64,000 nt of DNA from Siccirubricoccus deserti (GTDB lineage Bacteria; Pseudomonadota; Alphaproteobacteria; Acetobacterales; Acetobacteraceae), in contig NZ_JACOMF010000002.1 in NCBI RefSeq assembly GCF_014283215.1, positions 186,001 through 250,000 on the forward strand, in the 5' to 3' direction. The notes beneath the pieces were generated by a model that saw only the letters and a list, made by a program, of their open reading frames with translations, was not told the DNA's origin and ran no database searches. The first letter of the stretch is position 1. Every line of letters begins with the position of its first letter. A program made the translations under genes and the position numbers. Below are positions 25,918 to 32,783 of this stretch, piece after piece.

Positions 25918-27007
25918 CCCGGCGCCCCGCATCCCGCGCCAGGCGCCGCACCGGCCGCGTCCCGGGCGCCATGACCCGGCCGGCGCCCATCCGCCGCGCC
26001 GCGCCGACCCCCAGCACCAGCGCGCCAAGGCCGACCAGGGCAGTCGCGGTCAGCACCGGGTGGAGCTGGGCCTCAAGAAATAGGCTGGTGCTGCGCACCG
26101 GCGCCACCGGCCGCGTCAGGCTCTTCTCCGTGCCGTCCTCGCGCGGGGCGTGCAGGTTGTCGGCCCGCTCCGGCTTCGGCCGCTTGTCAGTGGTCTGCAC
26201 CGCATAGCCCACTGCCTCCAGCACCAGATCGGTGGTGCGGGGAAAGAGGCTGCCCATCAGCGCAATGACGTGGCCGCCGAAGCCCACCACGATCTCCCGC
26301 CGGCGATGCTCGCAGGCGTAGAGGATGGCGCGCGCCACCAGCCGCGGGTCATAGGCCGGTGGCGGCACCCGCACGCCGGGGCTGTCGAGGTAGCTGCGCG
26401 CATGCTCCTGGAACGCCGTCTCGATGCCGGAGGGCTTGATGAGGGTGACGCTGACCGGCGCCCCATCCCGCTCCAGCTCCATCCGCAGCGCGTCGGTGAA
26501 GGCCCGCACCGCATGCTTGGTGGCGGAATAAGGGCCCTGCAGGATCATCGCCCGGTCCGACAGCACGCTGCCGATGTTGACGATGGCGCCGCCGCCGCGC
26601 TGGCGCAGCGCCCGGGCCGCGATGGTGCTGCCATGCACCACGCCCCAGTAATTGGTCTCGAACAGCCGGTGGTGGTCGGCGAGCGGGATCTTCTCGATCT
26701 CGCCATAGATGGAGGTGCCGGCGTCGTTCACCCAGGAATCGAAGCCGCCGAACACCTCCTGCGTCTTCTGCGCCGCCGCTTCCAGCTCCGGCAGCCGGCC
26801 GACGTCGGCCACCGCGTAATCGGCCGAGGCGCCGCGGCCGCGCAACTCCTCGACAATGGTCCTCAGCGCTTCCTCGTTGCGGGCGATCAGCATGACCCGC
26901 GCCCCTGCCTGCGCCGCCATCCGGGCGGTGGCGAGGCCGATGCCGGAGCTGGCGCCGGTGATGACGATGGTCTGTTGCGACAGCGGCTTCAGGCGGATGG
27001 ACGCCAT
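25901..27007 (-). CDS. SDR family oxidoreductase with C-terminal membrane segment
   Basis: A 368-residue classical short-chain dehydrogenase. The NAD(P) motif is TGASSGIGLATARMA, the NNAG motif is WVNDAGTS with Asp in place of the second Asn, the catalytic Ser lies in IGSVLSDRAM and the Tyr-x3-Lys is YSATKHAVRAF. After about residue 255 an atypical tail carries a hydrophobic segment (ALVGLGALVLGVGAA) and an Arg-rich end, suggesting membrane association. The substrate is unknown. It converges on and slightly overlaps the phosphodiesterase-like gene. Confidence 0.85.
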   Translation of the reverse strand: MASIRLKPLSQQTIVITGASSGIGLATARMAAQAGARVMLIARNEEALRTIVEELRGRGASADYAVADVGRLPELEAAAQKTQEVFGGFDSWVNDAGTSIYGEIEKIPLADHHRLFETNYWGVVHGSTIAARALRQRGGGAIVNIGSVLSDRAMILQGPYSATKHAVRAFTDALRMELERDGAPVSVTLIKPSGIETAFQEHARSYLDSPGVRVPPPAYDPRLVARAILYACEHRRREIVVGFGGHVIALMGSLFPRTTDLVLEAVGYAVQTTDKRPKPERADNLHAPREDGTEKSLTRPVAPVRSTSLFLEAQLHPVLTATALVGLGALVLGVGAARRMGAGRVMAPGTRPVRRLARDAGRRVSGWR

Positions 27008-27182
27008 GGGGAACCTCGGCGGCTTGGGGGCGGGCGTTGAACCCCGCCCCCGATGCCGGGTTCCGCGATGTTACGCCCTGCCGCCGGAGGAGCGGCTGCC
27101 CGCTACGGGCGCTCATCCGCCGCCGCGGTCCGCTCTGGCAGCCTGCGGAAAGACCCTGACAAGGTTCGGGAGTGCCGCCGCT

Positions 27183-27275
27183 CCGTCATGGCCGGGCTTG
27201 ACCCGGCCACCGCTAACCACCTGACTTTGCCGGGCGTCTGGATGCACGGGTCAAGCCCGTGCATGACGGAGGAGA
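27183..27275. repeat. Intergenic repeat family A (copy 3)
   Basis: A full composite: GTCATGGCCGGGCTTGACCC, a spacer with CACCTGACTTTGC, then GGATGCACGGGTCAAGCCCG with GTGCATGACGGAGG. It fills most of the 292-bp space between the SDR and superoxide dismutase genes; I see no gene in the rest of that gap. Confidence 0.85.
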
Positions 27276-27299
27276 GCGATCCGGCTGTTCCGCAGCCCG

Positions 27300-28040
27300 C
27301 TACACCTTCAGCGTGCCGGCCTTGGCCGCGGCGTAGCGCTGGCCGATGGCGTCCCAGTTCAGCACGTTCCACCAGGCGCGGGTGTATTCGGCGCGGCGGT
27401 TCTGGTACCGCAGGTAATAGGCGTGCTCCCAGACATCGTTGCCGAGCAGCGCCCGCTGCCCCTCCATCAGCGGCGAGTCCTGGTTCGGCTTCTGCACGAT
27501 CGCCAGCTTGCCGTCCCGCGTCACCGTCACGAAGGCCCAGCCGGAGCCGAATTGGGTGTTCGCCGCCTGTTCGAAGCGATTGCGGAAGGTATCCCAGCCA
27601 CCGAGGTCGCGCTGGATCGCCGCCATGAGCTCGCCCGTGGGCTGGCCGCCGCGGCCGCCCATCAGGCCCCAGAACATGCTGTGGTTGGCGTGGCCGCCGC
27701 CGTTGTTGCGGACCGCGGTCCGGATGCCCTCCGGCAGCTCCCCGATCTTCGACAGCAAGGTCTCGATCGGCATGCTGTGCAGCGCGGTGTGCTCGCGCAG
27801 CGCGGCGTTCAGGTTGTTCACATAGGCCTGGTGGTGCAGGTCGTGGTGGATCTGCATGGTCCTGGCGTCGATCGCCGCCTCATTCGCCTCCGCGGCATAG
27901 GGCAGCGGCGGCAGGGTGAAGGGCCCGGTCGGCGGCGTCGGCGCCGGCGCCTGGGCGAAGACGCGGTGCGGCCCCGCAAAGGCGATGCCGAGGCCGGCCG
28001 CGCCCCACAGCATGCTGCGGCGGTCGAGTGGTCTGGTCAT
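27300..28040 (-). CDS. Exported Fe/Mn superoxide dismutase with Tat-type signal
   Basis: A 246-residue superoxide dismutase preceded by a twin-arginine signal (MTRPLDRRSMLWGAAG, hydrophobic stretch, cleavage near VFAQA). The four metal ligands are present: MQIHHDLHHQAYVNNLN, GGHANHSMFW and the Asp and His of DVWEHAYYLRY. GGHANHSMFWGLMG resembles the Mn class, but metal choice needs assay. A short proline-rich linker follows the signal. AGGAGG lies seven bases before the ATG at 28040; a longer frame upstream lacks support. Export by Tat implies folding and metal loading in the cytoplasm before action in the periplasm. Confidence 0.92.
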   Translation of the reverse strand: MTRPLDRRSMLWGAAGLGIAFAGPHRVFAQAPAPTPPTGPFTLPPLPYAAEANEAAIDARTMQIHHDLHHQAYVNNLNAALREHTALHSMPIETLLSKIGELPEGIRTAVRNNGGGHANHSMFWGLMGGRGGQPTGELMAAIQRDLGGWDTFRNRFEQAANTQFGSGWAFVTVTRDGKLAIVQKPNQDSPLMEGQRALLGNDVWEHAYYLRYQNRRAEYTRAWWNVLNWDAIGQRYAAAKAGTLKV

Positions 28041-28094
28041 GACGTGCCTCCTGAAACCCTGCGCAATTGGGCCGCCGCCGCCGCGAACCAAGCC

Positions 28095-29171
28095 TCAGCG
28101 CAGGGCGCGATAGGCGAAAGCCGCATTGCCGTCCCAGGCGACCGCGGCGGGTCCGCCGATGCGCGGCATCCGGGTGCCCGGCGGGCGCCGCGCCACCAGC
28201 ATGCCGCCCTCGCCGATCTCCAGCAGCAGCCGAACATGGTCACCGAGGAAGACCTGGTCGCGCAACGCCGCGGGCAGCGCGCCCTCCCCCATCTCCTCCG
28301 CCGACATCGCCGCTACCGCCACTTTCTCCAGCCGGACCGCGACGATACAGCGGCTGCCAGGGCCGCCGGCATCGGCAACCCGCGCTTCCACCTCCGGCCC
28401 GCAGTCGAGGCGGATGCGCGCCATGTCATCCTCCAGCGCCAGCACCGTGCCGGGCAGCCGGTTGTTCTCGCCGACCAGGCTGGCGACGAAGGCGGTGGCG
28501 GGCGCCTCGTACAGAGCCTGCGGCGTCGCCACCTGCACCACCGCGCCGGCCTCCAGCACGATGATGCGATCGGCCAGCGCCATCGCCTCCGGCGCCTCCC
28601 GCGTTGCCAGCAGCACCGTCAGCCCGAGCCGGCGGAACAGGCCCCGCATCTCGAGGCCGAGACGTTGGCGCATGGCGGGATCGAGGCCGTCCAGCGGGTC
28701 GTCCAGCAGCAGCACCGCCGGCTCCGCCACCACCGCCCGGGCCAGGCAGAGGCGGAGCTGCTGCAGCGGCGGCAGCTGCGGCGGCTTGCGCCCCTCGAAC
28801 CCATCCAGCCCGAGCAGGGTCAGCACCCGGGCGATGCGCGCCGGCTGTTCCGCCGCCGGCACCCCCCGGGCGATCAGCGGATGGGCGACATTCTCCTGCA
28901 CCGTGCGGTTGCGGAACAGCGCCGCCGGCGGCACCAGCAGGCCGAAGCCGCGGCGGTCCGGCGGGATCCGGAACAGTGGCTCGCCGTGCAAGGTGGCGCT
29001 GCCGGCATCGGCGGTGTCCTGCCCGGCCAGGATGCGCAGCGCCGCGGTCTTGCCGCTGCCGGCGGGGCCGAGCAGCGCCACGCATTCGCCGGCCGCAAGC
29101 TCCAGATCCAGGCGGTGAAGTCCCCCGGCCGCCTTGCGCAAGCCCTCCAGCCGCAGCAGCGACGCCGCCAT
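28095..29171 (-). CDS. Degenerate ABC transporter ATP-binding-like protein (PotA/UgpC type)
   Basis: A 358-residue protein with the layout of carbohydrate/polyamine-type ABC ATPases: a nucleotide-binding domain (1-230) and a TOBE-like C-terminal domain (240-358). Walker A is intact (GPAGSGKT, 35-42). All other catalytic motifs deviate. The Q-loop Gln is Pro81 (LVPPAALF). The LSGGQ signature is LPPLQQLR (133-140). The Walker B glutamate is Asp158 (VLLLDDPLDGLD). The switch His is Arg191 (LLATREAPEAM). It likely binds but hydrolyses ATP poorly, or is a decaying gene, though the frame is open and codon use normal. No permease or binding protein is nearby. Confidence 0.8.
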   Translation of the reverse strand: MAASLLRLEGLRKAAGGLHRLDLELAAGECVALLGPAGSGKTAALRILAGQDTADAGSATLHGEPLFRIPPDRRGFGLLVPPAALFRNRTVQENVAHPLIARGVPAAEQPARIARVLTLLGLDGFEGRKPPQLPPLQQLRLCLARAVVAEPAVLLLDDPLDGLDPAMRQRLGLEMRGLFRRLGLTVLLATREAPEAMALADRIIVLEAGAVVQVATPQALYEAPATAFVASLVGENNRLPGTVLALEDDMARIRLDCGPEVEARVADAGGPGSRCIVAVRLEKVAVAAMSAEEMGEGALPAALRDQVFLGDHVRLLLEIGEGGMLVARRPPGTRMPRIGGPAAVAWDGNAAFAYRALR

Positions 29172-29311
29172 TCCCCGTTCCCCGACGCTCCGTGGCGGCG
29201 CCCGCCTCCCGCCGCACCGCGGCCCGTACCACCGATCCATGGCCACCGGAACCATGGCGGGCCGGGCGGCGTTCCAGCGCCAAGGTTTCCCCCTCGCAAG
29301 GAGTAGATGCG

Positions 29312-29665
29312 ATGAGCAGCAGCGCCGCGAATGATTTTTCCCAGGACGCCAAGGTGTTGAAGGAGCAGGCCAAGGACAGCGCCGCGCGGGTGAGCGACGA
29401 CGCGCGCGAGGAACTGGCCAAGCTGCGCGCCCAGGTGGAGCGGCTGATGTCGGAGCGGGTGACCCCGGCGCTCGCCGGCGCCGCCGACCAGGTGCAGGAC
29501 TATGCCGACCGCGCCCGCGCCAGCATCGAGCACCAGGCGGATGCGCTGAGCGACACGGTGCGCGAGCGGCCGCTGATGGCGATCGCGGTCGCCGCCGTCG
29601 GCGGCTACCTGATCGGCCGGCTGATGGGTGGAAACACCTACGTCTATCCGCGCGACCGGCACTGA
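29312..29665 (+). CDS. DUF883 / ElaB-YqjD-like ribosome- or membrane-associated protein
   Basis: A 117-residue protein with a long charged amphipathic helix (residues 10-85, many Ala, Glu, Arg and Gln) and a C-terminal hydrophobic segment MAIAVAAVGGYLIGRLMGG. This is the DUF883 layout of E. coli YqjD and ElaB, tail-anchored proteins linked to stationary-phase ribosome binding. AAGGAG lies upstream of the ATG at 29312. It sits six bases before a YqjE-like gene, the same pairing as yqjD-yqjE. The long reading frame upstream is a mirror of the ABC gene. Confidence 0.85.
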   Translation: MSSSAANDFSQDAKVLKEQAKDSAARVSDDAREELAKLRAQVERLMSERVTPALAGAADQVQDYADRARASIEHQADALSDTVRERPLMAIAVAAVGGYLIGRLMGGNTYVYPRDRH

Positions 29666-29671
29666 CCGGCG

Positions 29672-30106
29672 ATGCGGCTGATCAGCCTTCTGCGGCTGGC
29701 GGCGCAGGCGGAATCGCTGCGCTGGCGCCGCATGGGCCGCGGCTACGCCATCCAGGCCGCGCTCGGTGCTGGCGCCGCCGCCTTCGCGCTGATGCTGCTG
29801 GTCATGCTGCATGTTGCGGCGCTGATCTGGTTGGCGGAGGGGCGCAACGGCGTCTCGGCGGCGTTGATCATCGCCTTCGTCGATCTGGTGATCCTCGCCG
29901 TGCTCGGCTGGCTGGCCGCCCGGCATGCCGAGGATCCGGTGGCGGTGGAGGCTGAGCGGGTGCGCAACGACGCGCTGCGCCAAGTGGGCGACCAGACGGC
30001 GCGGGTTGCCATGCTGGCGCCGCTGCTGCGCAGCCAGTCGGCCAAGAAGGGGCTGGTGGGCGCTGCGCTCACCGCCGCGGTGGTCGGGCTGCTCACCCGG
30101 CGGTGA
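29672..30106 (+). CDS. YqjE/holin-X-like membrane protein
   Basis: A 144-residue protein with two hydrophobic segments (AGAAAFALMLLVMLHVAALIW and ALIIAFVDLVILAVLGWLAA) flanked by charged helices. This fits the 'putative Actinobacterial holin-X' / YqjE family, which despite its name is not phage-linked here. It is paired with the DUF883 gene. A probable role is envelope stress or membrane remodelling; evidence is only topological and contextual. Confidence 0.7.
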   Translation: MRLISLLRLAAQAESLRWRRMGRGYAIQAALGAGAAAFALMLLVMLHVAALIWLAEGRNGVSAALIIAFVDLVILAVLGWLAARHAEDPVAVEAERVRNDALRQVGDQTARVAMLAPLLRSQSAKKGLVGAALTAAVVGLLTRR

Positions 30107-30148
30107 TCCGGGTGAGGGTCTGTGGGGCAGATTGCCAGGGCAGACACT

Positions 30149-30170
30149 GTTCAGGTGGCATCACCTGAAC
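30149..30170. terminator. Perfect hairpin after the YqjD/YqjE-like pair
   Basis: GTTCAGGTG and CACCTGAAC form 9-bp arms around a 4-base loop, 43 bp beyond the end of the YqjE-like gene. There is no T-run. It may end transcription of that pair, or be a protein-binding inverted repeat. Confidence 0.5.
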
Positions 30171-30199
30171 GGTACGGCCGCAGTTTCCCCCGCGCCCTC

Positions 30200-30295
30200 A
30201 CGTCATGCGCGAGCCTGATCCGCGCATCGGAGTCCACCTAAAAAGCAAGAGGCTGTATCGCCGGATCAAGCCCGGCCGTGACAGATCGGGAAGGT
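30200..30295. repeat. Diverged intergenic repeat family A (copy 4)
   Basis: GTCATGCGCGAGCCTGATCC with GCGCATC, a 40-base spacer, then GCCGGATCAAGCCCGGCCGT and GACAGATCGGGAAGG. The two palindrome types are in the reverse order relative to the other copies, so this copy is inverted and has drifted. Confidence 0.6.
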
Positions 30296-30334
30296 GCGCT
30301 CGCGTCGTGCACCGACCTGCCAGAAGGCCGCCCC

Positions 30335-30790
30335 CTACCCCGGCCGGTCCTCATGCCGCTTCAGGCGGCCGATTACGAACAGCGTGGCCGTGGTGAACAG
30401 GCAGATCATCAGCGCGACATCGTAATTTGCCAGGCCGACGGCGACGCCAATCGCCCCGGTCGCCCAGAGCGAGGCGGCGGTCGCCGTGCCATGCACCTCG
30501 CCGCCGCCCTTCAGTATCGCGCCACCGCCGATGAAGCCGATGCCGGTGATCACGCCCTCGACGATGCGCGCCGTGCCTTCCGGCGAATCCCGCAGCATGC
30601 CCTCGGCGGCCTGGATGAAGCCGCAGGCAGCGATGGCGACCAGCGGGAAGGTGCGGAGCCCGGCGCTGCGGTCCTCCCGCTCCCGGTTCCAGCCGATCGG
30701 GAAGGCCAGGGCATAGGCGATCGCCAGGTCACGGATATGCGGAATGAAGGCAAGGTGCCGGGTGGAGGGCAGCAGGTCCGAGAGGTCCAT
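30335..30790 (-). CDS. MgtC/SapB family membrane protein
   Basis: A 151-residue membrane protein of the MgtC/SapB family. It has four to five hydrophobic segments, the family motif ALAFPIGWNREREDRSAGLR with its invariant Arg/Glu cluster, and GIGFIGGGAILKGGGEVHG followed by TAASLWATGAIGVAVG. The longer C-terminal ACT-like domain of Salmonella MgtC is absent. Members are tied to growth at low Mg2+ and modulation of F-type ATPase. No ribosome site precedes the ATG at 30790. It is divergent from the acyl-CoA hydrolase gene. Confidence 0.9.
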   Translation of the reverse strand: MDLSDLLPSTRHLAFIPHIRDLAIAYALAFPIGWNREREDRSAGLRTFPLVAIAACGFIQAAEGMLRDSPEGTARIVEGVITGIGFIGGGAILKGGGEVHGTATAASLWATGAIGVAVGLANYDVALMICLFTTATLFVIGRLKRHEDRPG

Positions 30791-30917
30791 GAAATTGATA
30801 ACGCCGCCGCGCCGATGACGTTGCGCAACGGCGCCCCCGGTTCTCCGCGGCCTCGGGTTGCCGCGCCGGACGTCACGGGCTACGCGGCACCCTGGATGCT
30901 GGAGAGGGACACGCCGC

Positions 30918-31937
30918 GTGAGCGAAACCGCTGAGCCGACCATCCTGGCCCGCCGTGAGGGCGCGGCCGGTACCTTGCTGATGAATCGGCCGAAGACCCT
31001 CAACGCCCTCGACCTTGAGATGATCCGCGGCTTCCAGGCGGCGATCGATGCCTGGAAGGATGATCCGGCGGTGCGGCTGGTGGTGCTGGAAGGCGCCGGT
31101 GGCCGGGCCTTCTGCGCCGGTGGCGACGTCCGCCGCATCCGCGAATACGCCATCGCCGGCGACACCGCGGCGATCGAGAATTTCTTCGCCGAGGAATATG
31201 CCGTGAACCGCGGCATCGCCACCTTCGGCAAGCCCTGGGCCTCGCTGATCGACGGTGTCTGCATGGGCGGTGGCATCGGCGTCTCGGTGCATGGCGCGCC
31301 GGTGGTGGTCACCGAAAGCGCCATGCTGGCGATGCCGGAGACGGCGATCGCGTTGTTTCCGGATGTCGGCACCTCCTACATCCTGCCGAAGCTGCCCGGT
31401 GCCATGGGCACCTGGCTGGCCCTGACCGGAGCGCGGCTACGCGGTGGCGAGGCGGTGCATGCCGGCCTCGCCACCCATTTTGTGCCGAAGGCGAAGCTGC
31501 CCGCGCTGCGCGAGGCGCTGCTGGGCGGCGATGCGGCGGTGGTGGCGCAGTACGCCGAAGCCGCGCCGGAGCCTTCCTTCGCGCCGCACCGCGCGGCGAT
31601 CGACCGCTGCTTCGGCCAGGACAGCGTGCCGGCCATCCTGGCGGCGCTGGCCGCCGAGGGCAGCGAATGGGCCGCCGAGCAGGCGAAGATCCTCCGCCGG
31701 ATGTCGCCGACCAGCCTCGCGGTCTCGCTGGAGCTGCTGCGGCGCGGCGCCGGCGCGACGCTTGACGCTTGCCTGGAGATGGAGCTGGCGCTGACTCGCA
31801 GCGTGGTGAACCGCCACCCGGACTTCCGCGAGGGCGTGCGCAGCGTGCTGGTGGACAAGGACGGCACGCCGCGCTGGACGCCGGATAGCGTCGAGGCGCT
31901 GGATCCGGCGGCGATCCGCGCGCTGTTCGCCGGGTAG
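30918..31937 (+). CDS. 3-hydroxyisobutyryl-CoA hydrolase (enoyl-CoA hydratase/isomerase superfamily)
   Basis: A 339-residue crotonase-fold protein. LLMNRPKTLNALDLEMIRGF, GGRAFCAGGDVRRI (oxyanion-hole Gly and the HIBCH-type GGDVR), CMGGGIGVSVHG and PETAIALFPDVGTSY identify the HIBYL-CoA hydrolase branch, which acts in valine breakdown. The GTG at 30918 is chosen, with GGAGAGGGA upstream; the earlier ATG lacks support. The TAG stop is the start of a family B repeat. No other valine-degradation genes are adjacent. Confidence 0.88.
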   Translation: MSETAEPTILARREGAAGTLLMNRPKTLNALDLEMIRGFQAAIDAWKDDPAVRLVVLEGAGGRAFCAGGDVRRIREYAIAGDTAAIENFFAEEYAVNRGIATFGKPWASLIDGVCMGGGIGVSVHGAPVVVTESAMLAMPETAIALFPDVGTSYILPKLPGAMGTWLALTGARLRGGEAVHAGLATHFVPKAKLPALREALLGGDAAVVAQYAEAAPEPSFAPHRAAIDRCFGQDSVPAILAALAAEGSEWAAEQAKILRRMSPTSLAVSLELLRRGAGATLDACLEMELALTRSVVNRHPDFREGVRSVLVDKDGTPRWTPDSVEALDPAAIRALFAG

Positions 31938-31966
31938 GGCGGATCGCCAAGGGGCGTGAACGCCCC
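31935..31966 (+). repeat. Stop-codon-linked repeat, family B (copy 2)
   Basis: The gene's own TAG is followed by GGCGGATCGCC and a GGGGCG/CGCCCC hairpin with a TGAA loop at 31951-31966. Confidence 0.7.
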
Positions 31967-32328
31967 GAAGCGTGAACCCGCTCTACAGACAACAGGCTCC
32001 AGGATTGCGTTAGGGCATGGGCGCAATCCGTTGTAGCGGCCCCGGGTGGAGCATCGTCCAGATGGACCGGCTGAACACCGCCGGCACCATCTCGATTGGC
32101 CGGCGTTTCCATGCCATAGCATTGCGGACCGGGCCGGCGTTCTGAACACGCCCACAGAACCGCCGCGCAGTTTTGCGGGGGTACCGATGGTCCCTCCCGA
32201 TCCAGGCCGCCTTCCGCGGCAAAGCCGCGGAGAGGCCCCAGCAAACGCCCGGTTCCGACAGGCGCTTCAAGTGGCACCTACCAGGGCCCGGCGGCATGCT
32301 TCGGCCGAACGGCGAAAGGAGCGGGCCG
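31967..32328. other. Non-coding stretch with stem-loop and repeat C
   Basis: Together with the preceding family B copy this is a 391-bp gap without a gene. It holds a stem-loop with 8-bp arms GGATTGCG and CGCAATCC at 32002-32029, enclosed by a weaker pair CTACA..CAAC / GTTGTAG. A family C repeat follows at 32159-32260, then AAGGAG as the ribosome site for the thioesterase gene. I see nothing protein-coding in it. Confidence 0.7.
32159..32260. repeat. Dispersed intergenic repeat, family C (copy 1)
   Basis: It contains GGTCCCTCCCGATC, CCTTCCGCGGCAAAGCCGCG and AAACGCCCGGTTCCG in the same order as the copy at 56701. CCGCGGCAAAGCCGCGG is itself a hairpin. Length is about 100 bp; relative to copy 2 it lacks a short block in the middle. 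Confidence 0.75.
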
Positions 32329-32715
32329 ATGCAGCAGGACCCCAGCCCGATGCCGCGCGGCGAACTCGCGGTACGCACCCTGGCCATGCCGGCCGACACC
32401 AACCCGGCCGGCGACATCTTCGGCGGCTGGATCATGTCGCTGATGGATGTGGCCGGCGGCATCACCGCGGTGGCGCGGGTCGGCGGGCGGGTCGCCACGG
32501 TGGCGGCGACCGACATGGCCTTCCTGAAGCCGGTGAAGGTCGGCGACGTGGTCTGCTGCTACTGCGACCCGGCGCGCACCGGCCGCACCTCCCTCACCCT
32601 GCATGTCGAGGTCTGGGTGCTGCGCCAGGGCCAGGGCGAGCGCATCAAGGTCACCTCGGCCGACATCACCTATGTGGCGCTGGACGGGCAGGGCCGCCCG
32701 CGCCCGATCGGCTGA
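32329..32715 (+). CDS. Acyl-CoA thioesterase (YciA-like hotdog fold)
   Basis: A 128-residue single hotdog-domain thioesterase. DTNPAGDIFGGWIMSLMDVA carries the catalytic Asn/Asp and the hotdog helix, and VAATDMAFLKPVKVGDVV is the next conserved block, as in YciA. It should hydrolyse medium or long acyl-CoAs in the cytoplasm as a hexamer. AAGGAG is seven bases before the ATG at 32329; the longer frame upstream crosses repeat C and is not coding. It precedes the TRAP permease gene by 68 bp. Confidence 0.9.
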   Translation: MQQDPSPMPRGELAVRTLAMPADTNPAGDIFGGWIMSLMDVAGGITAVARVGGRVATVAATDMAFLKPVKVGDVVCCYCDPARTGRTSLTLHVEVWVLRQGQGERIKVTSADITYVALDGQGRPRPIG

Positions 32716-32783
32716 CACCATTTCGGCCTGGCGAGGTTTGGGTTAAGGCAGGGCACGCTTCTCCCCCACTGCGCGAGACCCGC

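Noticed and set aside
29672-30106. Prophage holin
   Set aside because: The family name suggests phage, but the gene is paired with a DUF883 (YqjD-like) gene and no phage genes are near.
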